A stretch of DNA of 64,000 bases from Desulfacinum infernum DSM 9756 (GCF_900129305.1 NZ_FQVB01000024.1:1-64000), one strand, 5' to 3'. Positions 25,157-33,393 are shown, counted from the stretch's first letter. Notes: generated from the sequence alone by a model not told the origin. Numbers and translations: made by a program.

Positions 25157-25272
25157 CTTCGTAGGGGCGGGCTTTACGCCCGCCCCCAGAACTCCCCTTG
25201 GGAAGGAATCGTCCAACTCCGGTTCTAGAACTCACCGTGGGCGCATTCCAAGTTCCGGGCGCGCCTTTCCCC

Positions 25273-25325
25273 GAGGGGAATCCCCCCCAACCCCCCTTTG
25301 AAAAAGGGGGGAGCCAGGGAATCCG
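25273..25325. repeat. AATCCCCCC/GGGGGG imperfect inverted repeat
   Basis: GGGGAATCCCCCCC is followed by CCCCCCTTTGAAAAAGGGGG, a long stem-prone element that resembles the one at 23118. It lies in the 510-base region between hutU and livK, which otherwise contains repeats only. Confidence 0.65.
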
Positions 25326-25364
25326 GGCCCGACCCTCCTTTGTAGAACGGTGGAGAAGCGCCTT

Positions 25365-25392
25365 CTCTCACTCGTCACTCGTCACTCATCAC
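25365..25392 (-). repeat. GTGATGA/GTGACGA tandem array after livK
   Basis: Four 7-base units on the minus strand (GTGATGA, GTGACGA twice, GTGAGAG). It begins three bases after the livK stop codon, in the orientation that carries TGA on the livK sense strand. Confidence 0.9.
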
Positions 25393-25395
25393 GGA

Positions 25396-26547
25396 CTACG
25401 GCGTGATGATCGCCGGGTCCTTCACCACTCCGTAGTAGTGGAAGGCGCCGTCCTGGACGATCTGCACCTGCACGTCTTTGACCACTTCCCCCTCGGGCGT
25501 GAAGCCCTGGATGACGCCCGTCAGGCCGTTGTAATTCTTGGTGGCCGCCAAGGCGTCCCGAACGGCGGCGCCGTCGGTCTTTCCGGCCCGGCGGATGGCG
25601 TCGCACAGGAGCATGAAGGCGTCATAGGCGGAAGCGCCCACCATGTCCGGTTCGATCTGGTAGCGTTCCCGGTATTGCTTGAGAAACTCCTGAACTTCCG
25701 GGCGGGGATCGTCCCGGTTCAGGTTGGTCACGATGAGGAACCCTTCGGCGGCCTTGCCCGCGATTTCCAGGAACTTGGGCGAGTCGGCCCCTTCTTCGCC
25801 GAAGATGGTGGCCGTGATGCCCATTTCACGGGCCTGGCTCACGATGGGGCCGGTCTGGAAGTAGTAGCCGCTGGCGAAGATGAGATCCGGGTTCTTTTCC
25901 TTGATGGCGGCCAGGTACGGCTTGAAGTCCTTTTCCTTGAAGGGATAGGCCTGTTCGTAAACCAGTTCCACTTCCGGCGCGTTCTTGCTGAGGTATTCCT
26001 TGAAGCCCGCGGCCAGGGTGCGGCCGAAGTCGTTGTCGCTGGTGAGCAGGGCGATCTTCTTGGCCTTCAGATTGCTCACCGCCACGTAGGCCGCCGCCCG
26101 GCCTTCCACCATGCCCAGGAAGCCGTTCCGGAAGCAGTAGTCTCCGGCCTTGGTGATGTCCGGATGCACGGCGTAGGCGGCGATGAAGGGAATTTCCTCT
26201 TCCTGGAAAAGGGGAGCCACGGCCCGGCTGGGGGTGCTGTAGGATCCGCCCACGACGCCCACCACCTGGTCGCGCTGGATGAGCTTCTGGGCGAGCCCCA
26301 CGGCTTCCTTGCCGTCGGCCCGGTCGTCATAGGCCACCAGTTCCACCTGCTTTCCCAGGATGCCGCCGTCCTTGTTCACCTTCTCCACGGCCAGCTTCAC
26401 CGAATTGAGAACGCTGGCACCGTCCGCCGCGGCGAATCCGGTGAGCGGGGCCAGCAGGCCGATCTTGAGGGTGTCCGCCGCCTGAACGGCGCCGAACGGG
26501 AGAAGTACGAAAGACAGGATCAAGGACCAAAGTGCGACTCTCTTCAT
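25396..26547 (-). CDS. livK: Branched-chain amino-acid ABC transporter, substrate-binding protein
   Basis: Periplasmic-binding protein of the LivJ/LivK (Peripla_BP_6) family, 383 residues. The signal peptide is about 1-24 (LWSLILSFVLLPFGAVQA). The mature protein starts with ADTLKIGLLAPLTGFAAADG, the family start, with ASVLNSVKLAVEKVNKDGGI soon after. Ligand-contact regions include VVGGSYSTPSRAVAP and FGEEGADSPKFLE. GGAGGAGG lies eight bases before the ATG at 26547, so this start is preferred over one 21 bases further up. It is the last of five liv genes read leftward. Ligand is inferred as leucine, isoleucine or valine. A tandem array follows the stop. Confidence 0.92.
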   Translation of the reverse strand: MKRVALWSLILSFVLLPFGAVQAADTLKIGLLAPLTGFAAADGASVLNSVKLAVEKVNKDGGILGKQVELVAYDDRADGKEAVGLAQKLIQRDQVVGVVGGSYSTPSRAVAPLFQEEEIPFIAAYAVHPDITKAGDYCFRNGFLGMVEGRAAAYVAVSNLKAKKIALLTSDNDFGRTLAAGFKEYLSKNAPEVELVYEQAYPFKEKDFKPYLAAIKEKNPDLIFASGYYFQTGPIVSQAREMGITATIFGEEGADSPKFLEIAGKAAEGFLIVTNLNRDDPRPEVQEFLKQYRERYQIEPDMVGASAYDAFMLLCDAIRRAGKTDGAAVRDALAATKNYNGLTGVIQGFTPEGEVVKDVQVQIVQDGAFHYYGVVKDPAIITP

Positions 26548-26643
26548 CGTTGCCACCTCCTCCACCAATCTTTAGAGACACTCCACGTTGGAATCGTCCT
26601 GCGCCCAACCAAAATCAAGGCGCCTCACGGGGCCGTGCCCCGG

Positions 26644-27381
26644 TCATTGTCGCCGTTCCACCTCTTCCTCGACAAGTCCCAGGTACGCTCTCTGAATCTT
26701 GGGGTCGTCCAGGAGATCGTCCGCCGGGCCTTCCATCACCACGGATCCCGTTTCCAGCACGTAGGCGCGATGCGAGATTTCCAGGGACGCCCGGGCGTTC
26801 TGTTCCACCAGCAGGATGGTGAGCCCGTGGTCCCGGTTGAGGGACTGCAGAAGATCGAAGACCTGGTCCACCAGCTTGGGCATGAGCCCCATGGACACCT
26901 CGTCCACCAGGAGCAGCTTGGGGTCCGAGATCAGGGCCCGGGCGATGGCCAGCTGCTGCTGTTCCCCTCCGGAAAGGGTCTGGGCCGGCTGATCCCGGCG
27001 CTCTTCCAGGATGGGAAAAAGCCCGTAGAGCCACCGGAGCCGCTCTTCCAGGGGGATCTTCTTTCTCAGCCCGTAGGCCCCCGTCAGAAGATTTTCATAG
27101 ACCGACAGCCGGGGAAAGACCCTGGCCCGCTCGGGAACCAGACGAATGCCCTCATGGGCCCGCCTGTGGGCCGGCATGGCCGTGATCTCGCGGCCTCGAA
27201 ACCGAACGGTCCCGTTCCGGACGGGCACCAGGCCCATGATTCCGTTCAGGATGGAGGTCTTCCCGGCGCCGTTGGCTCCGATGATGGAGACCAGCTCACC
27301 TTCCGCCACGGCAAAGTCGGCACCGTGTACCGCCCGAACGTCGCCGTAGGAGATCTCCAGTCGGTTCACCTCAAGCAACAC
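26644..27381 (-). CDS. livF: Branched-chain amino-acid ABC transporter ATPase LivF
   Basis: A 245-residue cytoplasmic ATP-binding subunit. Walker A is GANGAGKTS (about 35-43), the Q-loop region includes LVPERARVFPRLSVYENL, the ABC signature is LSGGEQQQLAIARAL (about 138-152), and Walker B is LLLVDEVSMGL with the catalytic Glu. The H-switch His of most ABC ATPases is replaced by Gln in LLVEQNARASL, as is normal for LivF. It overlaps livG by 11 bases. Confidence 0.93.
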   Translation of the reverse strand: MLLEVNRLEISYGDVRAVHGADFAVAEGELVSIIGANGAGKTSILNGIMGLVPVRNGTVRFRGREITAMPAHRRAHEGIRLVPERARVFPRLSVYENLLTGAYGLRKKIPLEERLRWLYGLFPILEERRDQPAQTLSGGEQQQLAIARALISDPKLLLVDEVSMGLMPKLVDQVFDLLQSLNRDHGLTILLVEQNARASLEISHRAYVLETGSVVMEGPADDLLDDPKIQRAYLGLVEEEVERRQ

Positions 27382-28138
27382 GGGAGCTTCCTCCTCGGCC
27401 CAGGTAGGCTTCGATGACCAGCGGGTCCCGCGCGACCTCTCCCGGAAGGCCCTCGGCGATCTTTCGCCCGTGATCCAAAACCACGATGCGGTCCGAAAGT
27501 TTCATGGCCACTCTCATGTTGTGTTCGATGAGAAGCACCGAGATGCCGTCCTGCCGGATACGGGCCACCAGATCCATGAGCGGGGCGATCTCTTCCTCGC
27601 GAAGGCCGGAAAAGGATTCGTCCAGGAGGATGAGCCGGTACCCCACCGCCAGGGCCCGGGCGATTTCGAGACGCCGCAGGTGGCCCAGGGGGAGCAGCCC
27701 CGCCTTTCGGTCCGCCTCATCGGCCAGGCCCACCCTTTCCAGCAGTTCCACGGCCTTCTTTCTCACGGCCGCTCCGGTCCAGCCCCCGAAGGATCGCGCC
27801 AGACTCCTGTACCGGTCGACCCCGCAGGCGACGATCACGTTGTCCAGGACCGTCAGGTTGGAAAAGGGCTTGACGATCTGGAAGGTCCGCCCCAGGCCCA
27901 GGGCGGCCATGCGGTGGGGCGGCAGGCCGTCGGATCGGATGCCCGCGAAGTGGATTTCCCCCGCCGTGGGAGTGTACACGCCGGATATGAGGTTGAAGCA
28001 GACCGTCTTTCCGGCGCCGTTGGGACCCAGCAGGCCCAGGATCTCCCTTTCGTGGAGGTCGAAGCTCACCCCGTCCACGGCCCGAAGACCGCCGAAATGC
28101 TTGGCCAGATCCCGAACGCTGAGAAGCACCTTCTTCAT
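27371..28138 (-). CDS. livG: Branched-chain amino-acid ABC transporter ATPase LivG, with atypical signature motif
   Basis: A 255-residue ATP-binding subunit. Walker A is GPNGAGKTV (about 38-46), the Q-loop follows GLGRTFQIVKPF, Walker B is LILLDESFSGL with the catalytic Glu, and the H-loop is LLIEHNMRVAM. The ABC signature, expected as LSYGQQRRLEIARAL, reads LPLGHLRRLEIARAL (about 151-165); the Ser and Gln that contact the nucleotide of the partner are lost. The rest of the protein looks intact. If LivF and LivG pair, one of two ATP sites may be degenerate. Its ATG overlaps the livM stop by four bases. Confidence 0.92.
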   Translation of the reverse strand: MKKVLLSVRDLAKHFGGLRAVDGVSFDLHEREILGLLGPNGAGKTVCFNLISGVYTPTAGEIHFAGIRSDGLPPHRMAALGLGRTFQIVKPFSNLTVLDNVIVACGVDRYRSLARSFGGWTGAAVRKKAVELLERVGLADEADRKAGLLPLGHLRRLEIARALAVGYRLILLDESFSGLREEEIAPLMDLVARIRQDGISVLLIEHNMRVAMKLSDRIVVLDHGRKIAEGLPGEVARDPLVIEAYLGRGGSSRVA

Positions 28139-29025
28139 CGGGGCGCCTCCTTCCCGGGCATCAGCCTGGAGAAAACGCGCCGCACCAGACTCGCCTCACC
28201 CAGCAGCCCGCCGGGCTGAAACCGGATCATGAGGAGCAGGAGCAGCGTGTAGATGAGAAACCGGATCTCCAGAAGAGGTCGGAAGAGCTCCGGGAGGCTC
28301 ACCAGAATCACCGCTCCCAGCGTCGGTCCCCAGAGCGTTCCCATGCCGCCCAAAACGACCATGGAAAGGAGCATGACCGACACGGGAAAGCTGAAATCTC
28401 CCGCGCTGATAAATCGCATGAAGTGGGCATAGAGGGCCCCGCCCAGGCCCGCCATGGCGGTTCCCAGCACGAAGGCCAGCAGCTTGAACCGCACCGGCGA
28501 GATCCCCATGCTGGCGGCCGCCGTTTCGTCTTCGCGGAGCGCAAAGCAGGCCAGGCCCGCCCAGCTTCGGGTGAACCACCGGCAGACGAGGAGCACCAAG
28601 GCCAGAAAGGCCAGGCACAGGTAGAGGTAGGGCAGGCCCTTCATCTTCACGTGGAAGAAGGTCACCCGGGGGATACCGCCGATCCCCAGGGCACCCCCGA
28701 AAAAGGGAACGTAGAGGAAGACGGCCTCCACGATGAAGTTGATCCCGATGGTGGTGATGGCCAGGAAGTCGTCCCGGACCCGCAGGCTGGGAATGCCCAG
28801 CAGTAGGCCCACCAACCCCGTGATGGCGATCACCAGCGGCAGGGCGGTCCAGAAGGTGAGGCCCGCCTTGGTGGTGAGCAGGGCCGATGCGTAGGCGCCG
28901 ATGCCGAAGAAGGCGGCGTGGCCCAGGGAGATCTGGCCCGCGTAGCCCACCACCACGTTCAGGCCGCAGGCGACGATGGATTGAATGGCCACGAGAGTGG
29001 CGACCGTGACGACGTAAGCGTTCAT
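28135..29025 (-). CDS. livM: Branched-chain amino-acid ABC transporter permease LivM
   Basis: A 296-residue inner-membrane permease with eight to ten hydrophobic segments. Characteristic stretches are QSIVACGLNVVVGYAGQISL and GHAAFFGIGAYASALL near the start, and GGMGTLWGPTLGAVILVSLP towards the end. It pairs with LivH to form the channel. It is seven bases after livH and overlaps livG by four. Confidence 0.93.
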   Translation of the reverse strand: MNAYVVTVATLVAIQSIVACGLNVVVGYAGQISLGHAAFFGIGAYASALLTTKAGLTFWTALPLVIAITGLVGLLLGIPSLRVRDDFLAITTIGINFIVEAVFLYVPFFGGALGIGGIPRVTFFHVKMKGLPYLYLCLAFLALVLLVCRWFTRSWAGLACFALREDETAAASMGISPVRFKLLAFVLGTAMAGLGGALYAHFMRFISAGDFSFPVSVMLLSMVVLGGMGTLWGPTLGAVILVSLPELFRPLLEIRFLIYTLLLLLMIRFQPGGLLGEASLVRRVFSRLMPGKEAPR

Positions 29026-29032
29026 GGAAACC

Positions 29033-29896
29033 TCACCGCGAACCGAACAGCCCTTCGGAGCGCCACATGAGCACCGCGATCATGGCCAGGAAGGCCAGGG
29101 CGTCCCTAGGAAGGGGGATGTGGGCGTAGCCGATCAGGAGCGTTTCCGCTATGCCGAGAAGAAGCGAGGCCGCCACGGCGCCCGGAACGGAACCGAGGCC
29201 GCCGACCACGATGATGGCCAGGGTCTTGTAAGCCGGCACCGACCCCATGGTGGAATAGACCTGGTTGTAATAGATGCCCACCAGGATCCCGGCCACGGCG
29301 GCGATGGCGGAGCCGACGGCGAAGGTGAAACTCACCACCGCGTGGCTGTTGATGCCCATGGCGTCGGCGATGGTCAGATCCTGGGAGACGGCCCGCATGG
29401 CCAGCCCGGTTTCCGTGCGCGTGGTGAGAAACCACAAAAAGGCCAGGATGCCCGCCGTGATGCAAAGGATGCCCATCACCGAGGAGGGGATGTCCACTCC
29501 CAGCAAATTCAGGGACGGGAAGGGCAGTTCGGCCGGAAAGGTGAGGATGTAGGGGCCGGCCACCAGGCGGCAGACTTCTTCCAGAGCCAGCAGGATGGCG
29601 ATGCTGGCGATGAGCGGCACGTACGGCGGATACTTCAGCAGGGGAAAGTAGACCAGCCGCTCGATGGCGATTCCCAGCACGGCGCACCCGGCCATAGCGC
29701 CCGCGCACCCCACCAGCAGGCTTCCCGACATCTTGAAGAAAAGAAGTCCCAGATAAGCTCCGACGGTGTAGACGGCTGCGTGCGCCACGTGCAAAATGCG
29801 CAGGATGCCGTAGACCAAGGTGAGCCCCAGGGTCACCAGGGCGTAGATGGACCCGATGGCCACACCGTTCAGGAGCTGTTCCAGGAAGAGATGCAT
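29033..29896 (-). CDS. livH: Branched-chain amino-acid ABC transporter permease LivH
   Basis: A 287-residue inner-membrane permease, first gene of the liv operon. The family start GVAIGSIYALVTLGLTLVYG is followed by ILRILHVAHAAVYTVGAYLG, and VGGLGSVPGAVAASLLLGIA lies near the C terminus. GGAGGAC lies about 11 bases before the ATG. A 155-base duplicated repeat block begins 16 bases upstream, so a promoter must lie within or beyond it; a candidate at 30106-30135 is listed. Confidence 0.92.
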   Translation of the reverse strand: MHLFLEQLLNGVAIGSIYALVTLGLTLVYGILRILHVAHAAVYTVGAYLGLLFFKMSGSLLVGCAGAMAGCAVLGIAIERLVYFPLLKYPPYVPLIASIAILLALEEVCRLVAGPYILTFPAELPFPSLNLLGVDIPSSVMGILCITAGILAFLWFLTTRTETGLAMRAVSQDLTIADAMGINSHAVVSFTFAVGSAIAAVAGILVGIYYNQVYSTMGSVPAYKTLAIIVVGGLGSVPGAVAASLLLGIAETLLIGYAHIPLPRDALAFLAMIAVLMWRSEGLFGSR

Positions 29897-29911
29897 CAGG
29901 GGTTTGTCCTC

Positions 29912-30066
29912 CCTGAATTGGACGATTCTTTCTCATGGACAGGTTCTGAAGGGCGGGCGTAAAGGCCGCCCCTACAAAAGGGCACGGACCCATTGGGTAG
30001 GGGCGGGGTTTATCCCCGCCCGCTAATCACGCGGTGTAAAAGACACCCGAAGAAAAAATCGCTCGG
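29912..30066. repeat. 155-bp duplicated intergenic block, copy 1
   Basis: This block matches 33394-33548 over its full 155 bases with about a dozen substitutions and no gaps. It contains AGGTTCTGAAGGGCGGGC, a GTAGGGGCGGGGTTTATCCC palindrome half and GCTAATCACGCGGTGTAAA. Here it lies in the leader of livH; the other copy lies upstream of pgi. Confidence 0.92.
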
Positions 30067-30105
30067 TTTAGGTCCTCGACAATTTTCTTTCACAAGGGCT
30101 CGTGC

Positions 30106-30135
30106 ACCATACAGAAAGGCCCTTCCAAGCGTCAA
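30106..30135 (-). promoter_or_regulatory. Candidate sigma70 promoter for the liv operon
   Basis: On the minus strand TTGACG (30135-30130) and TATGGT (30111-30106) are 18 bases apart. The transcript would start near 30099 and run about 200 bases, through the repeat block, to livH. Confidence 0.45.
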
Positions 30136-30141
30136 GGTTTG

Positions 30142-30155
30142 TGAACACTAGTTCA
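30142..30155. promoter_or_regulatory. Candidate operator TGAAC-ACTA-GTTCA
   Basis: An inverted repeat with five-base arms sits between the -35 boxes of the two divergent promoters (liv and mqnB). The shape is like that of TetR- or GntR-type operators, but no regulator gene is adjacent. Purely a positional inference. Confidence 0.35.
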
Positions 30156-30167
30156 TGGGCGGCGGGT

Positions 30168-30195
30168 TTGACATTTCTCAAGCTGTTTTGATAGG
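30168..30195 (+). promoter_or_regulatory. Candidate sigma70 promoter for mqnB
   Basis: A perfect TTGACA (30168-30173) is followed after 16 bases by GATAGG (30190-30195), a weak -10 box. The transcript would start near 30202, giving a 20-base leader that includes AAGGGGG, the likely ribosome-binding site. Confidence 0.5.
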
Positions 30196-30222
30196 TTGCG
30201 CCAACCAAGGGGGCACGGATCC

Positions 30223-31038
30223 ATGACAGGAAACCATCGCGGCCGATGCGACCTGCTCCTGCTGGGAGCGGTGGAATCGGAAATTTTTCCCATGGTGAGT
30301 CGCCTGGCTCGTGTGCGCCGCCGGAGCGGGCCGTTCGGGGACACGTGGGAAGGCTTTTGGGGGGATCTCCAGGTGACGGCGGCGGTGACCGGGATCGGCA
30401 AGGTGAACGCCGCGGGGGCCACGGCGTGTCTTCTGGAGCGGTGGGCGCCGAGCCTGGTCTGCGTGGTCGGCAGTGCCGGCGCGTATTCCGGCGGGCCCCT
30501 TCGGGTGGGGGATGTGCTGGTGGCGTCGGAAGTGGTGGCCGGCGATGAGGGGGTATGGGAATCCCGGGGCTTTCGGTCCATGCGCGCCATCGGGATCCCA
30601 CTAGCCCACGATGCCGGAAAGCCTCTTTTCGGTCGATATCCCCTGGACCGGAGCCCCTGGTACCGGCGGATTCGAGAAATCACGCCGGTGGGCGCCTTCG
30701 GGACGTTTCACATCCGTTACGGTCCGCTTCTCACAGTGGGCATGGTGAGCGGCGATGAAAGGATCGCCTTGGAGCGGTTTTCCCGCTATGATGCGTGGGC
30801 GGAAGACATGGAAGGCAGCGCGGTGGCCCAGGTGTGCCTCCGCTACGGCGTACCGGTTCTGCAATGTCGGGGGATCAGCAACCCGGCCGGGGTGCGGGAC
30901 AAGGCCTGGTGGAGACTGGAGGAGGCCTTGGATCACTGCCACCGGGTCCTCCAAAGGTGGCTCGATGCGGGCCTGCCGGCGGAAGAGACGGAAAACGGAA
31001 CGGAAGCCCCTCCCTCATGGAATGGACGTTCGCCATGA
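30223..31038 (+). CDS. mqnB: Futalosine hydrolase
   Basis: A 271-residue nucleosidase that splits futalosine to dehypoxanthine futalosine and hypoxanthine in the futalosine route to menaquinone. It has a PNP/MTAN-type fold: VTGIGKVNAAGATACLLE (about 56-73), VVGSAGAYSGGPLRVGDVLV (about 83-102), and the C-terminal substrate loop EDMEGSAVAQVCLRYGVP with the catalytic-type Glu and Asp of the family. The ATG at 30223 is preferred to an in-frame TTG at 30196, since GGGGG precedes it. It overlaps mqnD by four bases. Confidence 0.9.
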   Translation: MTGNHRGRCDLLLLGAVESEIFPMVSRLARVRRRSGPFGDTWEGFWGDLQVTAAVTGIGKVNAAGATACLLERWAPSLVCVVGSAGAYSGGPLRVGDVLVASEVVAGDEGVWESRGFRSMRAIGIPLAHDAGKPLFGRYPLDRSPWYRRIREITPVGAFGTFHIRYGPLLTVGMVSGDERIALERFSRYDAWAEDMEGSAVAQVCLRYGVPVLQCRGISNPAGVRDKAWWRLEEALDHCHRVLQRWLDAGLPAEETENGTEAPPSWNGRSP

Positions 31039-31883
31039 ATCAAGAGCTTTCTCTGGGCTATTCCCCCTGCCCCAACGACACCTTCATCTTCAGCGGCATC
31101 GCCCTGGGTCGGGTGGACCGGTCCGGCCTGACGCCCGAGCCTTTCCTGGCCGACGTGGAAGCCCTGAACAAGAAGGCCCGCCGTGGGGACCTGGATGTGA
31201 CCAAGATCTCCTTCAACGCCCTGGTCCACTGCCTGGACCAATACTGGCTGCTTCGTTCCGGCGGGGCCCTGGGAAGAGGCTGCGGACCGCTGCTGGTGGC
31301 CCGAAAGCCCTGCGCCCTGGAAGATCTTCGGAACGCCGCCGTGGCCATTCCGGGGCGGATGACCACGGCCCATCTCTTGTTGGAGCTCCTGGGCGCCTGC
31401 GAGGGCCCTCGCCTGGAGATGTCCTTCGAACAGGTGCTTCCGGCTGTGGCTTCCGGAGCGGCGGACGCCGGATTGGTGATCCACGAAGGGCGCTTTACTT
31501 ATCCGAATTACGGGCTGCATCGGGTCCTGGACCTGGGGGCGTGGTGGGAGGAGACCACCGGGTGGCCGCTCCCGCTGGGATGCATCGTCATCCGCCGCAG
31601 CCTGGGCCCCGAGGCGGCACGGCGGGTGGATGAGGCCATCGTGCGCAGCCTGGACTGGGCGCGCCGGCACCAAGCCGAGGCCTGGCCGTACATTCGAGGG
31701 CACGCCCAGGAGATGGAGCCGGAGGTCATCCGTCGGCATATCGAAACCTTCGTCAACGATTTCAGCCGGGATGTGGGACCGGAAGGCGAGGGGGCCATTC
31801 GGCGCCTGCTGGGGGAGGCGGCCCGCACGGCCGGCGTCCAACTGCCGAATCAGCCGCTATTTTGGGATTCCCGGGAAGAGTGA
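31035..31883 (+). CDS. mqnD: 1,4-dihydroxy-6-naphthoate synthase
   Basis: A 282-residue enzyme of the futalosine menaquinone pathway that converts cyclic dehypoxanthine futalosine to 1,4-dihydroxy-6-naphthoate. Family signatures are LGYSPCPNDTFIF (about 7-19), VTKISFNALVHCL (about 54-66), IPGRMTTAHLLLEL and AADAGLVIHEGRFTY (about 145-159) with the active-site His. It has the two-lobed periplasmic-binding-like fold but no signal peptide. ATGA overlap with mqnB sets the start. The other pathway genes (mqnA, mqnC, mqnE) are not in this window. Confidence 0.94.
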   Translation: MNQELSLGYSPCPNDTFIFSGIALGRVDRSGLTPEPFLADVEALNKKARRGDLDVTKISFNALVHCLDQYWLLRSGGALGRGCGPLLVARKPCALEDLRNAAVAIPGRMTTAHLLLELLGACEGPRLEMSFEQVLPAVASGAADAGLVIHEGRFTYPNYGLHRVLDLGAWWEETTGWPLPLGCIVIRRSLGPEAARRVDEAIVRSLDWARRHQAEAWPYIRGHAQEMEPEVIRRHIETFVNDFSRDVGPEGEGAIRRLLGEAARTAGVQLPNQPLFWDSREE

Positions 31884-31911
31884 AAAGACGGCCTGTCCTA
31901 CGGAGAGGATC

Positions 31912-33033
31912 ATGAACGAAACGAAGACGAGATTCTTTCTCTTTCCTCACAGCGTCTTGTCGGAACCGGCGGCGCGGTGCCTCGCCACCGCGTGGTCGCC
32001 GCTGGATTGTCTGAGGATCGTGGAGCCCGCCACTCTGCCGGAGTGGGCTCAGACCTATTGCATTCAGCATGTGCTGGATCGGGACGAGGGGTTCTGGGAG
32101 CGCGTGCGGGTGGTGCTTCAGGGATACCGCCGAATGGGAACGGAGTTCGGGGAAGACGGACTCATGGCCGCCCTCAGCCGGGAATGGTCCCTGGGCGGAA
32201 GCCCGGAAAGCCGCGCCCACATCCAGACCCTGCTCAAGGGAATGGGCGTGCCCGCTCCCGATCCGTCCGAATGGCTCCTGGCGGAGGCGTGCGTCTTCCT
32301 GGAACTGGGCCGGGAGCTGGACCAGCGGGAATTGGAGCTGGCGGGAAACCTCCAGAAGGTGAGCCGATTGGAGGACCAGCTCCTGGAAGCTCTGGGGGCG
32401 GACGAGGAGGACGCGGGCGAGCTCCAACGGGCCCTGGAGACCACCAATCCCCCGCTCAGTCCCGAATGGGGCCACTTCACCTATCTGTTGCGCCTGCGGA
32501 TCGGATTCTGGTTTCGGCTCTTCAGTCGGCTGGCGTTCCAGGGGGATCGGGTGTTGCTCACCGCCATCAACCGGGAAGTGGTGGACGAGGTGTTGGATCC
32601 CTTCCAGACGGAACGGGAACGGCGCGGGGAGACGTGGGAGCGCGGAGAATGGAGTCTGCTGGAACTGCCGCGCCTGGATCTCCTGGGTTCGGAGGATTTC
32701 GAGCAATTCAGGCTGGCGTTTCAGGACACCGGAGCCAGGGAACATCTGGCCCAGGTCCTGGGAGCTTTTCTCCGGGAAGGAACGGAGGAAAACCGGGAAG
32801 CCTTGGCTCGGGCGGCGGAGGCCTTTGAGGAGGCCGTGGGGGCGACCCTGGAAAGGGCGGGCTTTTCCGATAGACGGGGCGGAGTCCGCATGGTGCTCAC
32901 GGTGCCGTCGAACGTAATGCTTGACGACGTCTGGCGGCGTTTTGACCGCCAGGGGGCGGAAGCGCTGGGCACCGCCGATTCACTGAGGATGCCGGCCGTG
33001 TTCCTTCACCTGGAGCCGGGGGACGACTCCTGA
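31912..33033 (+). CDS. Conserved-looking protein of unknown function behind mqnBD
   Basis: I do not recognise this 373-residue protein. There is no signal peptide, membrane helix or cofactor motif. It is helical and acidic in its middle part (DQRELELAGNLQKVSRLEDQ and EALGADEEDAGELQRAL), with a well-conserved-looking C-terminal strand region (VRMVLTVPSNVMLDDVWRRF). GGAGAGG precedes the ATG at 31912, chosen for that reason and because it lies 28 bases after mqnD. The position suggests co-transcription with the menaquinone genes but not a role in the pathway. Codon use looks like its neighbours. Confidence 0.7.
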   Translation: MNETKTRFFLFPHSVLSEPAARCLATAWSPLDCLRIVEPATLPEWAQTYCIQHVLDRDEGFWERVRVVLQGYRRMGTEFGEDGLMAALSREWSLGGSPESRAHIQTLLKGMGVPAPDPSEWLLAEACVFLELGRELDQRELELAGNLQKVSRLEDQLLEALGADEEDAGELQRALETTNPPLSPEWGHFTYLLRLRIGFWFRLFSRLAFQGDRVLLTAINREVVDEVLDPFQTERERRGETWERGEWSLLELPRLDLLGSEDFEQFRLAFQDTGAREHLAQVLGAFLREGTEENREALARAAEAFEEAVGATLERAGFSDRRGGVRMVLTVPSNVMLDDVWRRFDRQGAEALGTADSLRMPAVFLHLEPGDDS

Positions 33034-33079
33034 GGAGCCTGTCCGAGAACGATTGATTTGCGCTGTTCAATGCCCATTG

Positions 33080-33170
33080 GTCATCCCCGCGAAGCTTGTC
33101 CCCGGCTTGAACGGGGAGCGGGGATCCAGAATTTTCAGTAAGTTATGGACTCCCGCTTGCGCGGGAGTGA
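33080..33170. repeat. TCATCCCCGC / ACTCCCGC palindrome cluster
   Basis: TCATCCCCGC with a matching GCGGGGAT about 30 bases on, followed by ACTCCCGCTTGCGCGGGAGT (33149-33168). The latter occurs inverted at 44117-44136 and resembles the elements at 2259 and 2303. The whole gap from 33034 to 33721 is repeat-rich with no gene seen. Confidence 0.75.
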
Positions 33171-33263
33171 CGGGTGGCGGAGTTTTCGGACAGCCTCTGA
33201 GGGCCTTGTCTGAAAACATGTTTCATCCGACAGCTGGTAAAAGGATTTGTCCTTTGTCGGTAG

Positions 33264-33286
33264 CCGCAGTGGCTTCAGCCCCGCGG
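33264..33286. repeat. Diverged CCGCGGGGC-family palindrome
   Basis: CCGCAGTGGCTTCAGCCCCG with a following CGG. A degenerate copy of the palindrome at 8493 and 35551. Confidence 0.65.
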
Positions 33287-33393
33287 AGTCGCACCATCCG
33301 AACGCCTTGAAGGGCCTTGAGAACGAGGTTCGGCTATCTTTTCCCGAGTTTCTCTTTCCGCAGCACTGTCGGCTCTGCACCTCTTGCAAGCGG

